A stretch of DNA of 64,000 bases from Spirochaetales bacterium (GCA_028533045.1 JAQQAP010000023.1:50280-114279), one strand, 5' to 3'; shown: positions 8,825 to 17,204, counted from the first letter of the stretch. Program-made: numbers and translations. Notes: generated by a model not told the origin, from the letters alone.

Positions 8825-9690
8825 TGAAAGGTATTATTTTGGCGGGAGGCAGCGGTACGCGGCTGTATCCTTCTACTATGGTCGTATGTAAGCAGCTTTT
8901 GCCTGTTTACGATAAACCCATGATCTACTATCCCCTGTCCACTTTAATGTTGGCGGGAATAAAGGATATTCTCATTATTTCCACTCCCGTAGACCTTCAT
9001 CGCTTTGAAGAGTTGCTGGGAGATGGTTCTGACTTGGGACTGTCCTTGACTTATCAGGTACAGGACGCGCCCAATGGATTGGCGGAAGCCTTTATTTTGG
9101 GGAAAGATTTTATCGGTGATGATTCGGTTTGTCTTGTCCTGGGCGATAATATTTTCTACGGCCACGGCCTTCCGGAAATGCTTAGCGATGCGGCTTCCCA
9201 AGAGAAAGGGGCTCGTGTTTTCGGATACTATGTAGCCGATCCGGAACGTTACGGTGTTGTAGAGTTTGATGAGAATAACCGTGTTCTGTCCCTTGAGGAA
9301 AAACCGGAAGACCCCAAATCCAATTACGCTGTAGTAGGCCTCTATTTCTATGATAATCGTGTAGTGGAAATGGCTGAGAACCTCGCACCTTCCGCCCGGG
9401 GAGAATTGGAGATTACCGATCTGAATAAAATCTACCTTGAGCAGGGGGATCTCACGGTGACTCTTATGGGCCGTGGTTTCGCCTGGCTCGATACGGGAAC
9501 TCACGACTCCCTGGCCGATGCGACCCAGTATGTTAAGGCTATAGAAGACAGACAGAATCTGAAAATATCCTGTATTGAAGAGATCGCCTACAGAAAGGGC
9601 TTTATTGATAAAGCCGGTCTGTTAAAGGCGGCGGAGAAATATAAGAAATCCACCTACGGAGCCTATTTGCGCAAAGTGGTGGAAGAATAG
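8824..9690 (+). CDS. rfbA: Glucose-1-phosphate thymidylyltransferase
   Basis: RmlA, 288 residues, the usual length. It makes dTDP-glucose from dTTP and glucose-1-phosphate, the first step of dTDP-L-rhamnose synthesis. The nucleotide-binding signature GGSGTRLYP with a following [15 protein letters not shown] stretch is intact, as are '[10 protein letters not shown]' (metal-binding Asp) and '[11 protein letters not shown]'. It is coupled by one-base overlap to the genes on both sides, linking precursor supply to the chain-length gene. Confidence 0.95.
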   Translation: MKGIILAGGSGTRLYPSTMVVCKQLLPVYDKPMIYYPLSTLMLAGIKDILIISTPVDLHRFEELLGDGSDLGLSLTYQVQDAPNGLAEAFILGKDFIGDDSVCLVLGDNIFYGHGLPEMLSDAASQEKGARVFGYYVADPERYGVVEFDENNRVLSLEEKPEDPKSNYAVVGLYFYDNRVVEMAENLAPSARGELEITDLNKIYLEQGDLTVTLMGRGFAWLDTGTHDSLADATQYVKAIEDRQNLKISCIEEIAYRKGFIDKAGLLKAAEKYKKSTYGAYLRKVVEE

Positions 9691-10961
9691 TGAAAGAGAG
9701 CGATTTACAGGATCAGCTGGAACATGATACTATTCTGAATATGGATCATGAAGAACAGCAGGAAGAGAAAACCCTATTGGAAATGGCCCTGTATGTCTGG
9801 AATATCGTCTGGACCTACAGGATACTTATTTTTGTTCTGACCTTTTTAGGGGCTGCGGGAACGGTCGGCTATGCTATCATGACGATACGTTTGCCTGTTG
9901 ATCAGAGTCCCATGCCCAATGTTTATCGTTCTTATACTAAAGTTATTATACAGGAAAGCTCCTCTGCCGGGGGAAGCGATAGTATTGACGCCATGATGGA
10001 TATGATGGGCTTTAGCTCGTCGGGAAATCGCGGAATCACAAATGGTGATTTGGCTCGTATGGTTTACAGTAGCTTTCCCTATGCCGATACCATTGCAGAT
10101 CGTATGGATTTTGCAGAGAAATATAATATTTCTACGGATTACAAAACCATATCCCGGCGGATTTTTTACTCCAGTTCTACCTATTATTTTAATAGCACAA
10201 ATCGTGTCCTCGAACTCTCCTATACCAGTACTGACAAGTACTTTGCCACAGAAGTCGTTGAAGTTATGCTCGAAGAACTGCAAAACTGGTTTAGCGAGCA
10301 GGGGGGGACGGCCAGTCAGAGTCAGTTAAGCAGTATTGAATCAAAGATTTTTGGTGTATCCAAAGAGATCTCACGTCTGGAAGAGCAGATTAAGAGTATT
10401 CAGTCTGAATATGGTGTGTTGAGTATCGATGATCTGGCCCAGTCTCAGCAGACTCTAATGAGCAGCTTAAATGAGCAGCTCATGTCCCTCGATCTTCAGA
10501 TTAGCCAGCAGACAAACACCCAATCATCCTATTCTCCCATTGAGACTAGTGCCGTAAAATCGCTAAGAGCCCAAAGACAGGATGTGGCAAATACGCTCTA
10601 CAGGCTCCAGAATGGAAGCCCTGTAGGGGGAAGATCTTATCCTCCTATCGACGAAATGCCTAACCTGGCCCTTGAGTTTAATCGTCTCCAGCTTCTTCTT
10701 CAGATACAGGAAGGCATCTATCAATCCCTTACGGAGCAGTACGAGGTTCTTAAGCTTTCCGGCGGAGGATCTTTGGCCTTGACCGTATTGGAACCTGCAG
10801 AAATCCCTGTACAAAAGTCTGGACCACAGAGAAGTATGATCTGTATCCAGGGGACTATGGGGATGTTTTTTGTCGGGGTCGGATTAGCCTTTCTTTTTAC
10901 TTTTCTCAAGACGCTTAAAGCCCGTCGGGAAGAACGTCTTATTCCCCTCGACGACGAATAA
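9690..10961 (+). CDS. Wzz-type polysaccharide chain-length/export protein
   Basis: Inner-membrane protein of 423 residues of the polysaccharide co-polymerase family. A TM segment lies at about 48-70 and a second at about 385-405 with a short basic tail, the two-TM hairpin typical of Wzz. The periplasmic part contains coiled coil (about 215-275) and the family's C-terminal 'P-A-x-x-P-x-x-x-(S/G)-P' feature (EPAEIPVQKSGPQ) before TM2. There is no fused tyrosine kinase (Walker) domain. It starts at GTG 9690 overlapping the rfbA stop. It likely sets the length of a rhamnose-containing O-antigen or exopolysaccharide; this is inference from the operon. Confidence 0.8.
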   Translation: MKESDLQDQLEHDTILNMDHEEQQEEKTLLEMALYVWNIVWTYRILIFVLTFLGAAGTVGYAIMTIRLPVDQSPMPNVYRSYTKVIIQESSSAGGSDSIDAMMDMMGFSSSGNRGITNGDLARMVYSSFPYADTIADRMDFAEKYNISTDYKTISRRIFYSSSTYYFNSTNRVLELSYTSTDKYFATEVVEVMLEELQNWFSEQGGTASQSQLSSIESKIFGVSKEISRLEEQIKSIQSEYGVLSIDDLAQSQQTLMSSLNEQLMSLDLQISQQTNTQSSYSPIETSAVKSLRAQRQDVANTLYRLQNGSPVGGRSYPPIDEMPNLALEFNRLQLLLQIQEGIYQSLTEQYEVLKLSGGGSLALTVLEPAEIPVQKSGPQRSMICIQGTMGMFFVGVGLAFLFTFLKTLKARREERLIPLDDE

Positions 10962-10986
10962 AAACAAGACTCAAGTATTGATGTTC

Positions 10987-11021
10987 AAGCCCACCTATCT
11001 TCATGATGGTGGGTTTACTTT
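10987..11021 (+). terminator. Rho-independent terminator after the wzz-type gene
   Basis: The stem is formed by CCCACC (10990-10995) and GGTGGG (11008-11013), extended by AAG/TTT, followed by a T-rich stretch. It sits 26 bases after the wzz stop. Confidence 0.75.
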
Positions 11022-11063
11022 TTATAAAACAAAAACCCACCAGGATTATACCTTGGTGGGTTT
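11021..11063 (-). terminator. Rho-independent terminator of tRNA-Cys
   Basis: A perfect 10-base inverted repeat (11033-11042 with 11054-11063, stem AAACCCACCA/TGGTGGGTTT) lies 17 bases past the tRNA 3' end. On the minus strand it is followed by TTTTTGTTTT. Its stem shares the CCCACC/GGTGGG core with the converging wzz terminator. Confidence 0.8.
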
Positions 11064-11080
11064 AAAGTTACATCTCTTTG

Positions 11081-11153
11081 AGGCGCCGAGCGGACTCGAA
11101 CCGCTGAATCATGGATTTGCAATCCACTCCCTTAGCCGCTTGGGTACGGCGCC
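11081..11153 (-). tRNA. tRNA-Cys (anticodon GCA)
   Basis: The cloverleaf can be folded by eye: acceptor stem GGCGCCG/CGGCGCC, D arm with 'AAGCGGCTAAG', anticodon stem GTGGA/TCCAT with loop TTGCAAA (anticodon GCA), T arm GCGG-TTCGAGT-CCGC, and discriminator U as expected for tRNA-Cys. CCA is not encoded (UCA follows the stem). Length is 73 bases. The hairpin terminator directly follows. Confidence 0.95.
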
Positions 11154-11218
11154 GAATTAACGTAGGATGAATATAACAAATCTCACCTGTTATGTCCACC
11201 CTTTTTACGGCTTTTTTT

Positions 11219-11596
11219 CTAAAAGGTAAAGTCATCGGGAAGAGGGTTGTAGTGCATGTCTATCCGCTCAATAGTTTTGTCCTGAGGGAGGTTAAAAAGT
11301 TCCTTTAGTTTATTGTATTGGTCGTCGTCAAACTCGTCTCCGTGGTAAACAACAAACTTCTCTTTCTTAAGGAGATAGACCACACGTCCCCGGGGGATTG
11401 AGTCATACTCGGCTCTGAGGTTCTTGGGAAGTTTGTCAAGAAGTCCCCGTTTAGCCATGATAAACCAGGCCGCATAATGGCCCACTTCATAGTCAATGCT
11501 GACCCGGGTTTTTACCCCTTCCGAAAGGGGACTGGATTCGTAGTGGAATAGCTTGTTTTCATAGCTCCAGAAGATACCTACACGGGCTTCGGACAT
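11219..11596 (-). CDS. Conserved hypothetical protein (125 aa)
   Basis: Small soluble protein without signal peptide or recognised domain. It is acidic at the C-terminus and rich in aromatic residues (WSYENKLFHYES near the start, HYAAWFIMAKRG in the middle). Its ATG shares one base with the stop of the upstream secreted-protein gene (TAATG), so it is translated as part of the rpiB unit. Function is unknown. Confidence 0.6.
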   Translation of the reverse strand: MSEARVGIFWSYENKLFHYESSPLSEGVKTRVSIDYEVGHYAAWFIMAKRGLLDKLPKNLRAEYDSIPRGRVVYLLKKEKFVVYHGDEFDDDQYNKLKELFNLPQDKTIERIDMHYNPLPDDFTF

Positions 11597-12882
11597 TAGT
11601 ATACTCCTTCTGTTTCCTGATAGGAACTCTTTATCAAATCGCTCATGCTAAGAGCACTGTTAATCGCCAGGCGGCTCAATGTACCCCAGTTATCCATTAT
11701 AGTGGTTATCTCTTCACCATAGGAAAGACGTAATCCCTTATGGTGATATTTATTTAAAAGAATATGGCAAGGATCACCGGGGTGAAGGTATTCCAACGTA
11801 TTTTCAACGGGATAGAGACCGTTTCTTTTCCAGCCAAGAAGGGATTGGGAAGGGGAGGAGCTTAAATAATTTCCCGCCGATTCGGCAATCAGAGAGTCCG
11901 CCATGCTATTGGGCACCGCCAGACAGGTATAATTAAATAGGGGAGCAATAAAGTCGGGATAGCAGATCACCGATTCCAGAGAGAAGTTCCTCGTGTCTTC
12001 CAGGAAAAAATCTTTCTCCTCTTCTGCCGGTTGAGAAGAAGGCGTCAGGATTCCCATTTCCTTTAAGCTTCTGTTGAGTACAAGGGCTTGGATAAGAGGA
12101 TCTTCCTGTTTTTCATCAAATTGCTCATAATAATTCGTGAAAAGAGAAAAACACTGATAATCATAACAGTTCCAGCTATAACTGTGGCTGCTCTCTGCCA
12201 GTATTTGTTCCAGGTCCATGGGGCGGCGTAGTGTTCTTCCTTTAGAGAAAAGAGCCTGTACGGAGAAATAGTAATCCCTTTTACCGGAGATTTTTCCTTC
12301 CAGAGCGCTGATTTCCGTTTCGGGGAATACGACAATATGGGGGAGCTCTTTTTTTTGGTAGAGTCTGTTATTGTATTCTACGGCCGGATCTTTGGCCATG
12401 ATTGGAGTAAAATCCAGGTCGTGATAGTAACAAAAGGTTTCCAGTCTCTCCCTGGTAAAATTGTCCTCTTCCGGAATTATCGCAATGAGCTTGTCTTCCT
12501 CAAGAGATGTGCCCCAAATGTCCATCCTTGTGGGATTTTCGAATCTATAATCTCCCCGGGAGAGATAAAAATCATCCCCCGTAAAGACAAAGGATAGGGA
12601 TCCTAAAAGGTTTTCCGGCTCCTCCAGGACAATTCTATTTCGTCCTCCATAGGCTTCAATCCGGTAGATCTCCTCGAAAAGAGGAACTATCCGGGCCATG
12701 GCTAGCTCTCCCGTAAAAGAGGAACCTCGAAGGGGGGTACTACTGTGAAAATCCCTCTGGGAATACTCTCTAAGTTCTGCCTTATCGAATGATTTGTGGT
12801 ACTCCCCGTTTATCCAGATGTCCAGGGAAAAAAGAGGAGCTATCAGAAAAATCAGCATCGTTAAGGCATAAAACTTTTTCAT
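11596..12882 (-). CDS. Secreted protein of unknown function (428 aa)
   Basis: The signal peptide (residues 1-19, cleavage near FSLD) leads into a protein without a domain I can name. A central segment near residue 230 is rich in Tyr, Trp and Cys (SYSWNCYDYQCFSLFTNYYE). The part from about 325 to 375 (FNYTCLAVPNSMADSLIAES and following) is loosely like the C-terminal lobe of extracellular solute-binding proteins, but this is not strong enough for an assignment. It overlaps rpiB by four bases upstream and the 125-aa gene by one base downstream, so all three form one operon. Confidence 0.6.
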   Translation of the reverse strand: MKKFYALTMLIFLIAPLFSLDIWINGEYHKSFDKAELREYSQRDFHSSTPLRGSSFTGELAMARIVPLFEEIYRIEAYGGRNRIVLEEPENLLGSLSFVFTGDDFYLSRGDYRFENPTRMDIWGTSLEEDKLIAIIPEEDNFTRERLETFCYYHDLDFTPIMAKDPAVEYNNRLYQKKELPHIVVFPETEISALEGKISGKRDYYFSVQALFSKGRTLRRPMDLEQILAESSHSYSWNCYDYQCFSLFTNYYEQFDEKQEDPLIQALVLNRSLKEMGILTPSSQPAEEEKDFFLEDTRNFSLESVICYPDFIAPLFNYTCLAVPNSMADSLIAESAGNYLSSSPSQSLLGWKRNGLYPVENTLEYLHPGDPCHILLNKYHHKGLRLSYGEEITTIMDNWGTLSRLAINSALSMSDLIKSSYQETEGVY

Positions 12883-13331
12883 TTTTCCTCGATATTCATA
12901 ACCTTGTCGATTCTTCGTTGGTGACGGCCGCCCTCGTACTCTCCGTCGATGTAGGCATCCAGAATGTCCGTAATCGGTTCGGGGTAGGGAATGTTATCAC
13001 TGCCGGCAAAGGCGATGAAATTGCTGTTGTTGTGTCTTTTCGTCATCTCCGCAGCCCAGGCATTCTGGGGAAGAGCGCATCGTATACCCTTGCTTTTGTT
13101 GGCGGAAATGGAAATGCCGATTCCCGTTGTACAAAGGAGAACTCCAAACTCATAGTCTCCCTCTGTGGTGAATCGTTCACAGGCTTCAACGGCTTTGTCT
13201 GGGTAATCCATGGAGTCCGTTGTGTTAACTCCGCAGTCGGTAACCGCGTAACCACGTTCTTCAAGGTGTTTAATAAGTATAGCTTTACGTTCCAGTGCGC
13301 CGTGATCGTTGGCGATAATGACTTTTTTCAT
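12879..13331 (-). CDS. rpiB: Ribose-5-phosphate isomerase B family protein
   Basis: RpiB/LacAB family, 150 residues, the normal length. It interconverts ribose-5-phosphate and ribulose-5-phosphate in the pentose phosphate pathway. Landmarks are the N-terminal 'ANDHGALE', the catalytic Cys at 67 in CTTGIGISISANK and the R/H-rich 'TKRHNNSN' segment followed by 'AFAGSDN'. In RpiB proper the last loop often reads 'N-x-L-x-L-G-x-R'; here it is 'N-F-I-A-F-A-G', so another sugar-phosphate isomerase is possible. A strong promoter lies just upstream. First gene of its operon. Confidence 0.85.
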   Translation of the reverse strand: MKKVIIANDHGALERKAILIKHLEERGYAVTDCGVNTTDSMDYPDKAVEACERFTTEGDYEFGVLLCTTGIGISISANKSKGIRCALPQNAWAAEMTKRHNNSNFIAFAGSDNIPYPEPITDILDAYIDGEYEGGRHQRRIDKVMNIEEK

Positions 13332-13360
13332 GAATCTCTCTCCGAATAATCCTTTTAATC

Positions 13361-13389
13361 ATTATAGCGAAAATATAGCTTCTTGGCAA
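13361..13389 (-). promoter_or_regulatory. Promoter of the rpiB operon
   Basis: On the minus strand TTGCCA (13389-13384) and a perfect TATAAT (13366-13361) are separated by 17 bases. The rpiB ATG lies 30 bases downstream with a GGAGAGAG Shine-Dalgarno in between. Confidence 0.8.
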
Positions 13390-13410
13390 TTAATTTGCTA
13401 TATAAGCTGA

Positions 13411-14079
13411 TTATCGGCTTTTATTTACGTTCTTTTGGGGGCAAAGCTGATTGAGAGCGCAGCGGGAGCAGTGGGGCGACTGGGGAGTGCAGATTTGCTG
13501 GCCGTAGAGAACGAGGAGCTCGTTAATGGGGATCCAGTATTTGAGAGGCAGGATTTTACGGAGGGCTTTTTCCGAATCGTCCGGTTTTGTCGTCTTGACC
13601 CATCCCATGCGGTTGGCGATACGGTGGACATGAATATCCACGCATATGGCGGGTATTCCCCAGCCTAAACTAAGGACGAGATTCGCCGTCTTCAGTCCTA
13701 CCCCGGGATAAGCAAGAAGGCCCTCTTGGGTTTGGGGGACTTCTCCCCCCTCGTCAAGAATGAGTCGACAAATCTTTTTGATATTGTCCGCTTTGGTTTT
13801 ATAGAAACCGGCGGGATAAATCAGCTCTGCAATTTCTTCTGCTTCCAGTTTTACCATCGACTCAGCCGTTTCCGCCTTTTCAAAGAGTCTTATGGAGCTT
13901 TCAAAGGTAACTTTATCCTTGGTTCTAAGGGATATAATGGTAGAGATAAGCACTTTGAAGGGGTCGGAAGATTCCCTTTCTATGGCAGAGACAGAGGGAA
14001 GGGGCCCTTTGACGCTTTTCTTAATGATTGAAAAAATCCGGTCCCAATATTCTTCGTTAAACTTTTTTGATGAGGGCAA
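13411..14079 (-). CDS. nth: Endonuclease III (DNA glycosylase/AP lyase)
   Basis: Nth, 222 residues. It removes oxidised pyrimidines and nicks AP sites in base-excision repair. The HhH-GPD core is intact: catalytic Lys130 in YPGVGLKTANLV and Asp148 in CVDIHVHR. The C-terminal [4Fe-4S] motif is C197-x6-C204-x2-C207-x5-C213. The TTG at 14079 is preceded by GGAGG nine bases away and lies inside the end of ispF (23-base overlap), so translation is probably coupled. Last gene of carD-ispD-ispF-nth. Confidence 0.93.
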   Translation of the reverse strand: MPSSKKFNEEYWDRIFSIIKKSVKGPLPSVSAIERESSDPFKVLISTIISLRTKDKVTFESSIRLFEKAETAESMVKLEAEEIAELIYPAGFYKTKADNIKKICRLILDEGGEVPQTQEGLLAYPGVGLKTANLVLSLGWGIPAICVDIHVHRIANRMGWVKTTKPDDSEKALRKILPLKYWIPINELLVLYGQQICTPQSPHCSRCALNQLCPQKNVNKSR

Positions 14080-14536
14080 TGGCCTGGGCCTCCACGGCTA
14101 ATCCCTGTCCGGCGGCGTCCTGTTTCTCCTTGGTTTTGGCTTTGACCGAAACACATTCAAGGGGGAGTTGGCAGAGCTCTGCCAGGGAGGACCTGATCCT
14201 ATCTATATGAGGACGCAGTTTGGGGGCTTCAAGTATTACGGTAGTATCAATGTTGACCGTTTCCCATCCTTGTTCTTTGATTAGGGAAAGCACATGGATA
14301 AGAAGCTTTCCGCTATCCGCATCTTTCCATTTCATATCGGAAGGAGGGAAGTGGGAACCAATATCTCCCAGAGCTAAAGCTCCCAGAAGGGAATCTATGA
14401 GTGCATGGATAAGGACGTCCCCGTCAGAATGGGCGTCGCACCCTTTGTCAGAGGGAATAGAATATCCTCCCAGGATAAAAGGCCGTCCTTCCACTAATCT
14501 GTGAATGTCATAGCCCTGACCAATTCTTATGTTCAT
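14057..14536 (-). CDS. ispF: 2-C-methyl-D-erythritol 2,4-cyclodiphosphate synthase
   Basis: IspF, 159 residues, the usual length for a stand-alone enzyme. It cyclises CDP-methylerythritol 2-phosphate in the non-mevalonate isoprenoid pathway. The zinc-binding DxH (GYDIH) sits at residues 9-11, followed by 'HSDGDVLIHALIDSLLGA' and 'DIGSHFPPSD', and 'VKAKTKEKQDAAGQGLAVEA' near the end; all are hallmark segments. ATGA-type four-base overlap with ispD. Spirochaetes use the MEP pathway, consistent with this pair. Confidence 0.95.
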   Translation of the reverse strand: MNIRIGQGYDIHRLVEGRPFILGGYSIPSDKGCDAHSDGDVLIHALIDSLLGALALGDIGSHFPPSDMKWKDADSGKLLIHVLSLIKEQGWETVNIDTTVILEAPKLRPHIDRIRSSLAELCQLPLECVSVKAKTKEKQDAAGQGLAVEAQAIALIKKV

Positions 14537-15213
14537 CTATTTTCTTCCTCGACTGCGATTCCCAAGGCGTTTAGGTCGGAGAGATAGGTTATTTTATCAT
14601 TCTCCCTGTTTCCTTCAACGGTAAATACGGGAGTTACGAAACGGTCCCATATTTCAGAATCGTCAGTAAATTCTTCTGTTGAATTCCGGGCCTTTTCATG
14701 GGCATCTAAAAGAGATGTGTATTCAAAGCCTTGAGGTGTTTGAGCCCCTTTAGTGGAGGCCCTGTGGAGGTGATTGGTTATTCTTCCCTCGCCGTCGACA
14801 ATTTTCATTGTGTTTGTAGCCGGCTCAACGGGAATGGCGGCGCCTTTGGCTTTTGTTTTTTTAATAACCGCCTCAATAGTAGGGGGCGATACAAAAGGGC
14901 GGGCTCCGTCATGAATTAAGACATAATGGGGTGAGTAATCTTTGAGGTAAAGGAGGGAGAGGTAAACCGACTCCTGCCGAGTAGAGCCTCCCACTATAAA
15001 ATCGAGCCCTTTTAAATCATTCAGCATATCTTGAGTCGCCTCAATATAGTCTTCACGGCAGACAAGAACGATTTTATCAAAAAGGCCCGTATTAAGAAAA
15101 GTCTCTACCCCGTGATGGAGAAGAGGCTTTCCTTTGTAGGTCATGTATTCTTTTTTTATTCCCTGCCCCATGCGGGTGCTGGAGCCGGCAGCCAGAATGA
15201 CAGCCACGTTCAT
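14533..15213 (-). CDS. ispD: 2-C-methyl-D-erythritol 4-phosphate cytidylyltransferase
   Basis: IspD, 226 residues from the ATG at 15213. It couples CTP to MEP in isoprenoid synthesis. The nucleotide-binding 'AAGSSTRMGQGIKKEY' is at the N-terminus; 'GGSTRQESVYLSL', 'LIHDGARPFVS' and 'KGAQTPQGFEY' are family signatures. A TTG nine codons upstream is open but would overlap carD by 22 bases; the ATG gives a clean N-terminus (MNVAVILAAG) five bases after the carD stop. Confidence 0.93.
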   Translation of the reverse strand: MNVAVILAAGSSTRMGQGIKKEYMTYKGKPLLHHGVETFLNTGLFDKIVLVCREDYIEATQDMLNDLKGLDFIVGGSTRQESVYLSLLYLKDYSPHYVLIHDGARPFVSPPTIEAVIKKTKAKGAAIPVEPATNTMKIVDGEGRITNHLHRASTKGAQTPQGFEYTSLLDAHEKARNSTEEFTDDSEIWDRFVTPVFTVEGNRENDKITYLSDLNALGIAVEEENR

Positions 15214-15218
15214 AGGAA

Positions 15219-15722
15219 TCAGTCCGCTTCGAGCTGACAAAGAATGAGCTGTTCAACCTCTTTTTTTGATTTTCCCATGGAAGAGGATATTTCATCAATT
15301 AAGAGCTTTTGAGCGTTGTCAAAGAGTTTTCTCTCCTGTACGGGGAGCTCTTTGTTTTTGCTTCTGTGGTAAAGCCGGGCAACGACAAGGGCAATATCCG
15401 TTACGGCGCCGCTCTTGATGAGGTCCAGGTTCATATTATAACGCTCTTTCCAATCAGAAGGAGAGGCGGTGATATTTTTATTCATATCTTCCAAAGCCTT
15501 CTTGGCTACCTGTGCGGTAACTACCGGGCGTACACCCAGGTCATCAACTTTGGTAACGGGAATATGGACGATCATATCGTCACTGGTTTCCAGGTTTACA
15601 ACGTAGTAAAGGAGTTTTTCTCCCTTAAAAACACGTTCTTCAATCTTATCGATTTTTCCGACGCCCTGAAGGGGATAAACTACGTAATCTCCTTCTGAAA
15701 AAGTGGTGGTTTTCTTTGCCAT
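15219..15722 (-). CDS. carD: CarD/CdnL family RNA-polymerase-binding regulator
   Basis: CarD family, 167 residues. The N-terminal Tudor-like domain opens 'FSEGDYVVYPLQGVGKI' and contains 'YYVVNLETSDDMIVHIPV'; it contacts the RNA polymerase beta subunit. The C-terminal helical DNA-binding part includes 'DWKERYNMNLDLIKSG' and 'VARLYHRSKNKELPVQERKL'. CarD proteins stabilise open complexes, especially at rRNA promoters. It leads the ispD-ispF-nth operon. The mRNA is predicted to be leaderless: the -10 box ends seven bases before the ATG and there is no Shine-Dalgarno. Confidence 0.92.
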   Translation of the reverse strand: MAKKTTTFSEGDYVVYPLQGVGKIDKIEERVFKGEKLLYYVVNLETSDDMIVHIPVTKVDDLGVRPVVTAQVAKKALEDMNKNITASPSDWKERYNMNLDLIKSGAVTDIALVVARLYHRSKNKELPVQERKLFDNAQKLLIDEISSSMGKSKKEVEQLILCQLEAD

Positions 15723-15729
15723 AGGGGGT

Positions 15730-15759
15730 ATTATAGCTTAAAATAGGGGTTAAGGTCAA
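15730..15759 (-). promoter_or_regulatory. carD operon promoter (leaderless layout)
   Basis: TTGACC (15759-15754) and a perfect TATAAT (15735-15730) are separated by 18 bases. Seven bases (ACCCCCT) then lead into the ATG, so transcription would begin at or next to the A of the start codon. Confidence 0.75.
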
Positions 15760-15784
15760 ATAGGGGGCGGTCGATAAATCAATT

Positions 15785-16633
15785 ATGTACAGTCCATTAA
15801 TAAAGAAGATAAAAAAACTCACTTTAAAGCTTATCCTATTCTCCTTTTTGGGCTTACTTTTTTCCTGCGGACAAAATCCTTTCAAAGGCTATGATTCTCT
15901 CAAGAAGGATCTTAAAAACCTGGAAGAGGCTGTGGATTTTTTAAGAAGGAATAATTTGACCGCCGACGAAATTCGCGATGGTTTAAATGAGGCTTCTCTG
16001 CTTGTCGGTCAAATTCAGGAGGCCCGTGACGGTATGGCCGAAGAGGCGGAAAGGCTGACTCAGGAGTCCTATGAACTCCACAGTAACCGGATTGATTTGT
16101 TGAAGGAAGGCCGACTTGAGCTTTATGAAGGGATGGATGACTTTCTTGTCTGCACCTATGAGTTAAGTGATACCTTAAAGCTGAGTCGTTATTATCATGA
16201 AAGGAGTGAGCTGACCAGTCTGTTGAGGGAAATTCAGCTTAGAACACTGGCCATGGTACAGCGCGACGCTCCCCATAGTTCCACTTCAAATTTCAGCTAT
16301 TATAAAAACCTCTCCAAAATAACCAGCCAGACCGCCGATACGGACGGTCATTGGTATTATACTATTAAGGTTAATATTGGATATAACTTTAATGAGAAAA
16401 ATACCCAAACCCTTCTTAATAATAGCAAAGTCGCCATGGGAGGGGTCATTCGATCCTATTTTAGCAGCCATTCGAAGGATGAAGTTCTCTCGCAGGATGA
16501 GGAGTGGGTGAAGGCGGGGCTTGTTCTGGCTCTTAATGATTACCTTATTCAGTTTGCCGACTTTAAAGACAAAAAGATGGAAGGGGTAAAGCTGGTAACC
16601 TTTGATATAATTCAATTTTATGAGTTTTTCTGA
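15785..16633 (+). CDS. Lipoprotein of unknown function with coiled coil
   Basis: A 282-residue lipoprotein: basic n-region (KKIKKLTLK), hydrophobic core and lipobox LLFSC (Cys 28). Residues 35-120 are strongly helical and acidic with heptad-like spacing. The C-terminal half has mixed strands and helices (a 'DGHWYYTIKVNIGYNF' stretch near residue 185). No family is recognised. It is divergent from carD with 62 bases between starts. No good Shine-Dalgarno precedes the ATG, so the start is less certain. Confidence 0.65.
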   Translation: MYSPLIKKIKKLTLKLILFSFLGLLFSCGQNPFKGYDSLKKDLKNLEEAVDFLRRNNLTADEIRDGLNEASLLVGQIQEARDGMAEEAERLTQESYELHSNRIDLLKEGRLELYEGMDDFLVCTYELSDTLKLSRYYHERSELTSLLREIQLRTLAMVQRDAPHSSTSNFSYYKNLSKITSQTADTDGHWYYTIKVNIGYNFNEKNTQTLLNNSKVAMGGVIRSYFSSHSKDEVLSQDEEWVKAGLVLALNDYLIQFADFKDKKMEGVKLVTFDIIQFYEFF

Positions 16634-16638
16634 TTCAC

Positions 16639-16665
16639 TTGACAATTATATTTTGCTGGTATAAT
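16639..16665 (+). promoter_or_regulatory. Promoter of the rimP-nusA-infB operon
   Basis: TTGACA (16639-16644) and a perfect TATAAT (16660-16665) preceded by TGG (extended -10). Spacing is 15 bases, short for sigma-70 but compensated by the extended -10. Confidence 0.75.
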
Positions 16666-16693
16666 ATGTAATAAAATTACGAGCACCGGAGAG

Positions 16694-16722
16694 AAAGAGC
16701 CCTGCAAGAGGCTCTTTTTTTT
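16694..16722 (+). terminator. Intrinsic terminator/attenuator in the rimP leader
   Basis: AAAGAGCC (16694-16701) pairs with GGCTCTTT (16710-16717), followed by an unbroken run of T. It lies about 25 bases after the predicted transcription start and 27 before the rimP start, so it must be read through: a leader attenuator rather than an operon end. Confidence 0.75.
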
Positions 16723-16748
16723 GTGTTTTACCTTTTTCTGGGAGTATT

Positions 16749-17204
16749 ATGACGCTTATAGAAGTGGAAAAACAGGAAGTTTTGCCCCTGTTGGACAAAA
16801 TGGGTTTCGCCTTGGTGGAATTGTCTCAGTCCAATCGCCGGGGATCACTGACTCTTCATATTGTTATATATAAAGAAGGGGGAGTGACCATTGATGACTG
16901 TACTCAGGTACATCGTGCCCTGGCTCCCCGTCTGGAAGTGGTTCTTGCTCCTGCCGATCTTTATATAGAGGTAAGTTCGCCCGGTTTGAACCGCAAGTTC
17001 AAGTCCAATCGGGAATATGCCGCTTTTAAAGGAAGGGCGGTGAAAGTTCTTCGTGAAGACCAGAGCGAATGGGACTGCGGAATAATTGCTGCCGCCGATG
17101 ATAAAAGTGTAACTCTTGCTCTCCCGGAGGGAGAGGAAATGACTATATCCTTTAATGTTATTAAAAAGGGGAAAATTGATTATGAAAGAGAGAGCCGGAA
17201 ATGA
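16749..17204 (+). CDS. rimP: Ribosome maturation factor RimP
   Basis: RimP, 151 residues. It assists 30S subunit maturation. Typical segments are 'LVELSQSNRRGSLTLHIVIY', 'GVTIDDCTQVHRALAPRLE' and 'YIEVSSPGLNRKFKSNREY', the last being the family signature. GGGAG precedes the ATG by five bases. Conserved first gene of the nusA operon; its end overlaps nusA by four bases. Confidence 0.93.
   Translation: MTLIEVEKQEVLPLLDKMGFALVELSQSNRRGSLTLHIVIYKEGGVTIDDCTQVHRALAPRLEVVLAPADLYIEVSSPGLNRKFKSNREYAAFKGRAVKVLREDQSEWDCGIIAAADDKSVTLALPEGEEMTISFNVIKKGKIDYERESRK

Noticed and set aside
10978..11160. 60-codon plus-strand frame across the wzz terminator and tRNA-Cys
   Set aside because: It covers two hairpins and a tRNA on the other strand; no coding evidence.
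13370..13415. Terminator between nth and rpiB
   Set aside because: Only a 4-bp AAGC/GCTT stem could be found and no T-run follows in the right direction.
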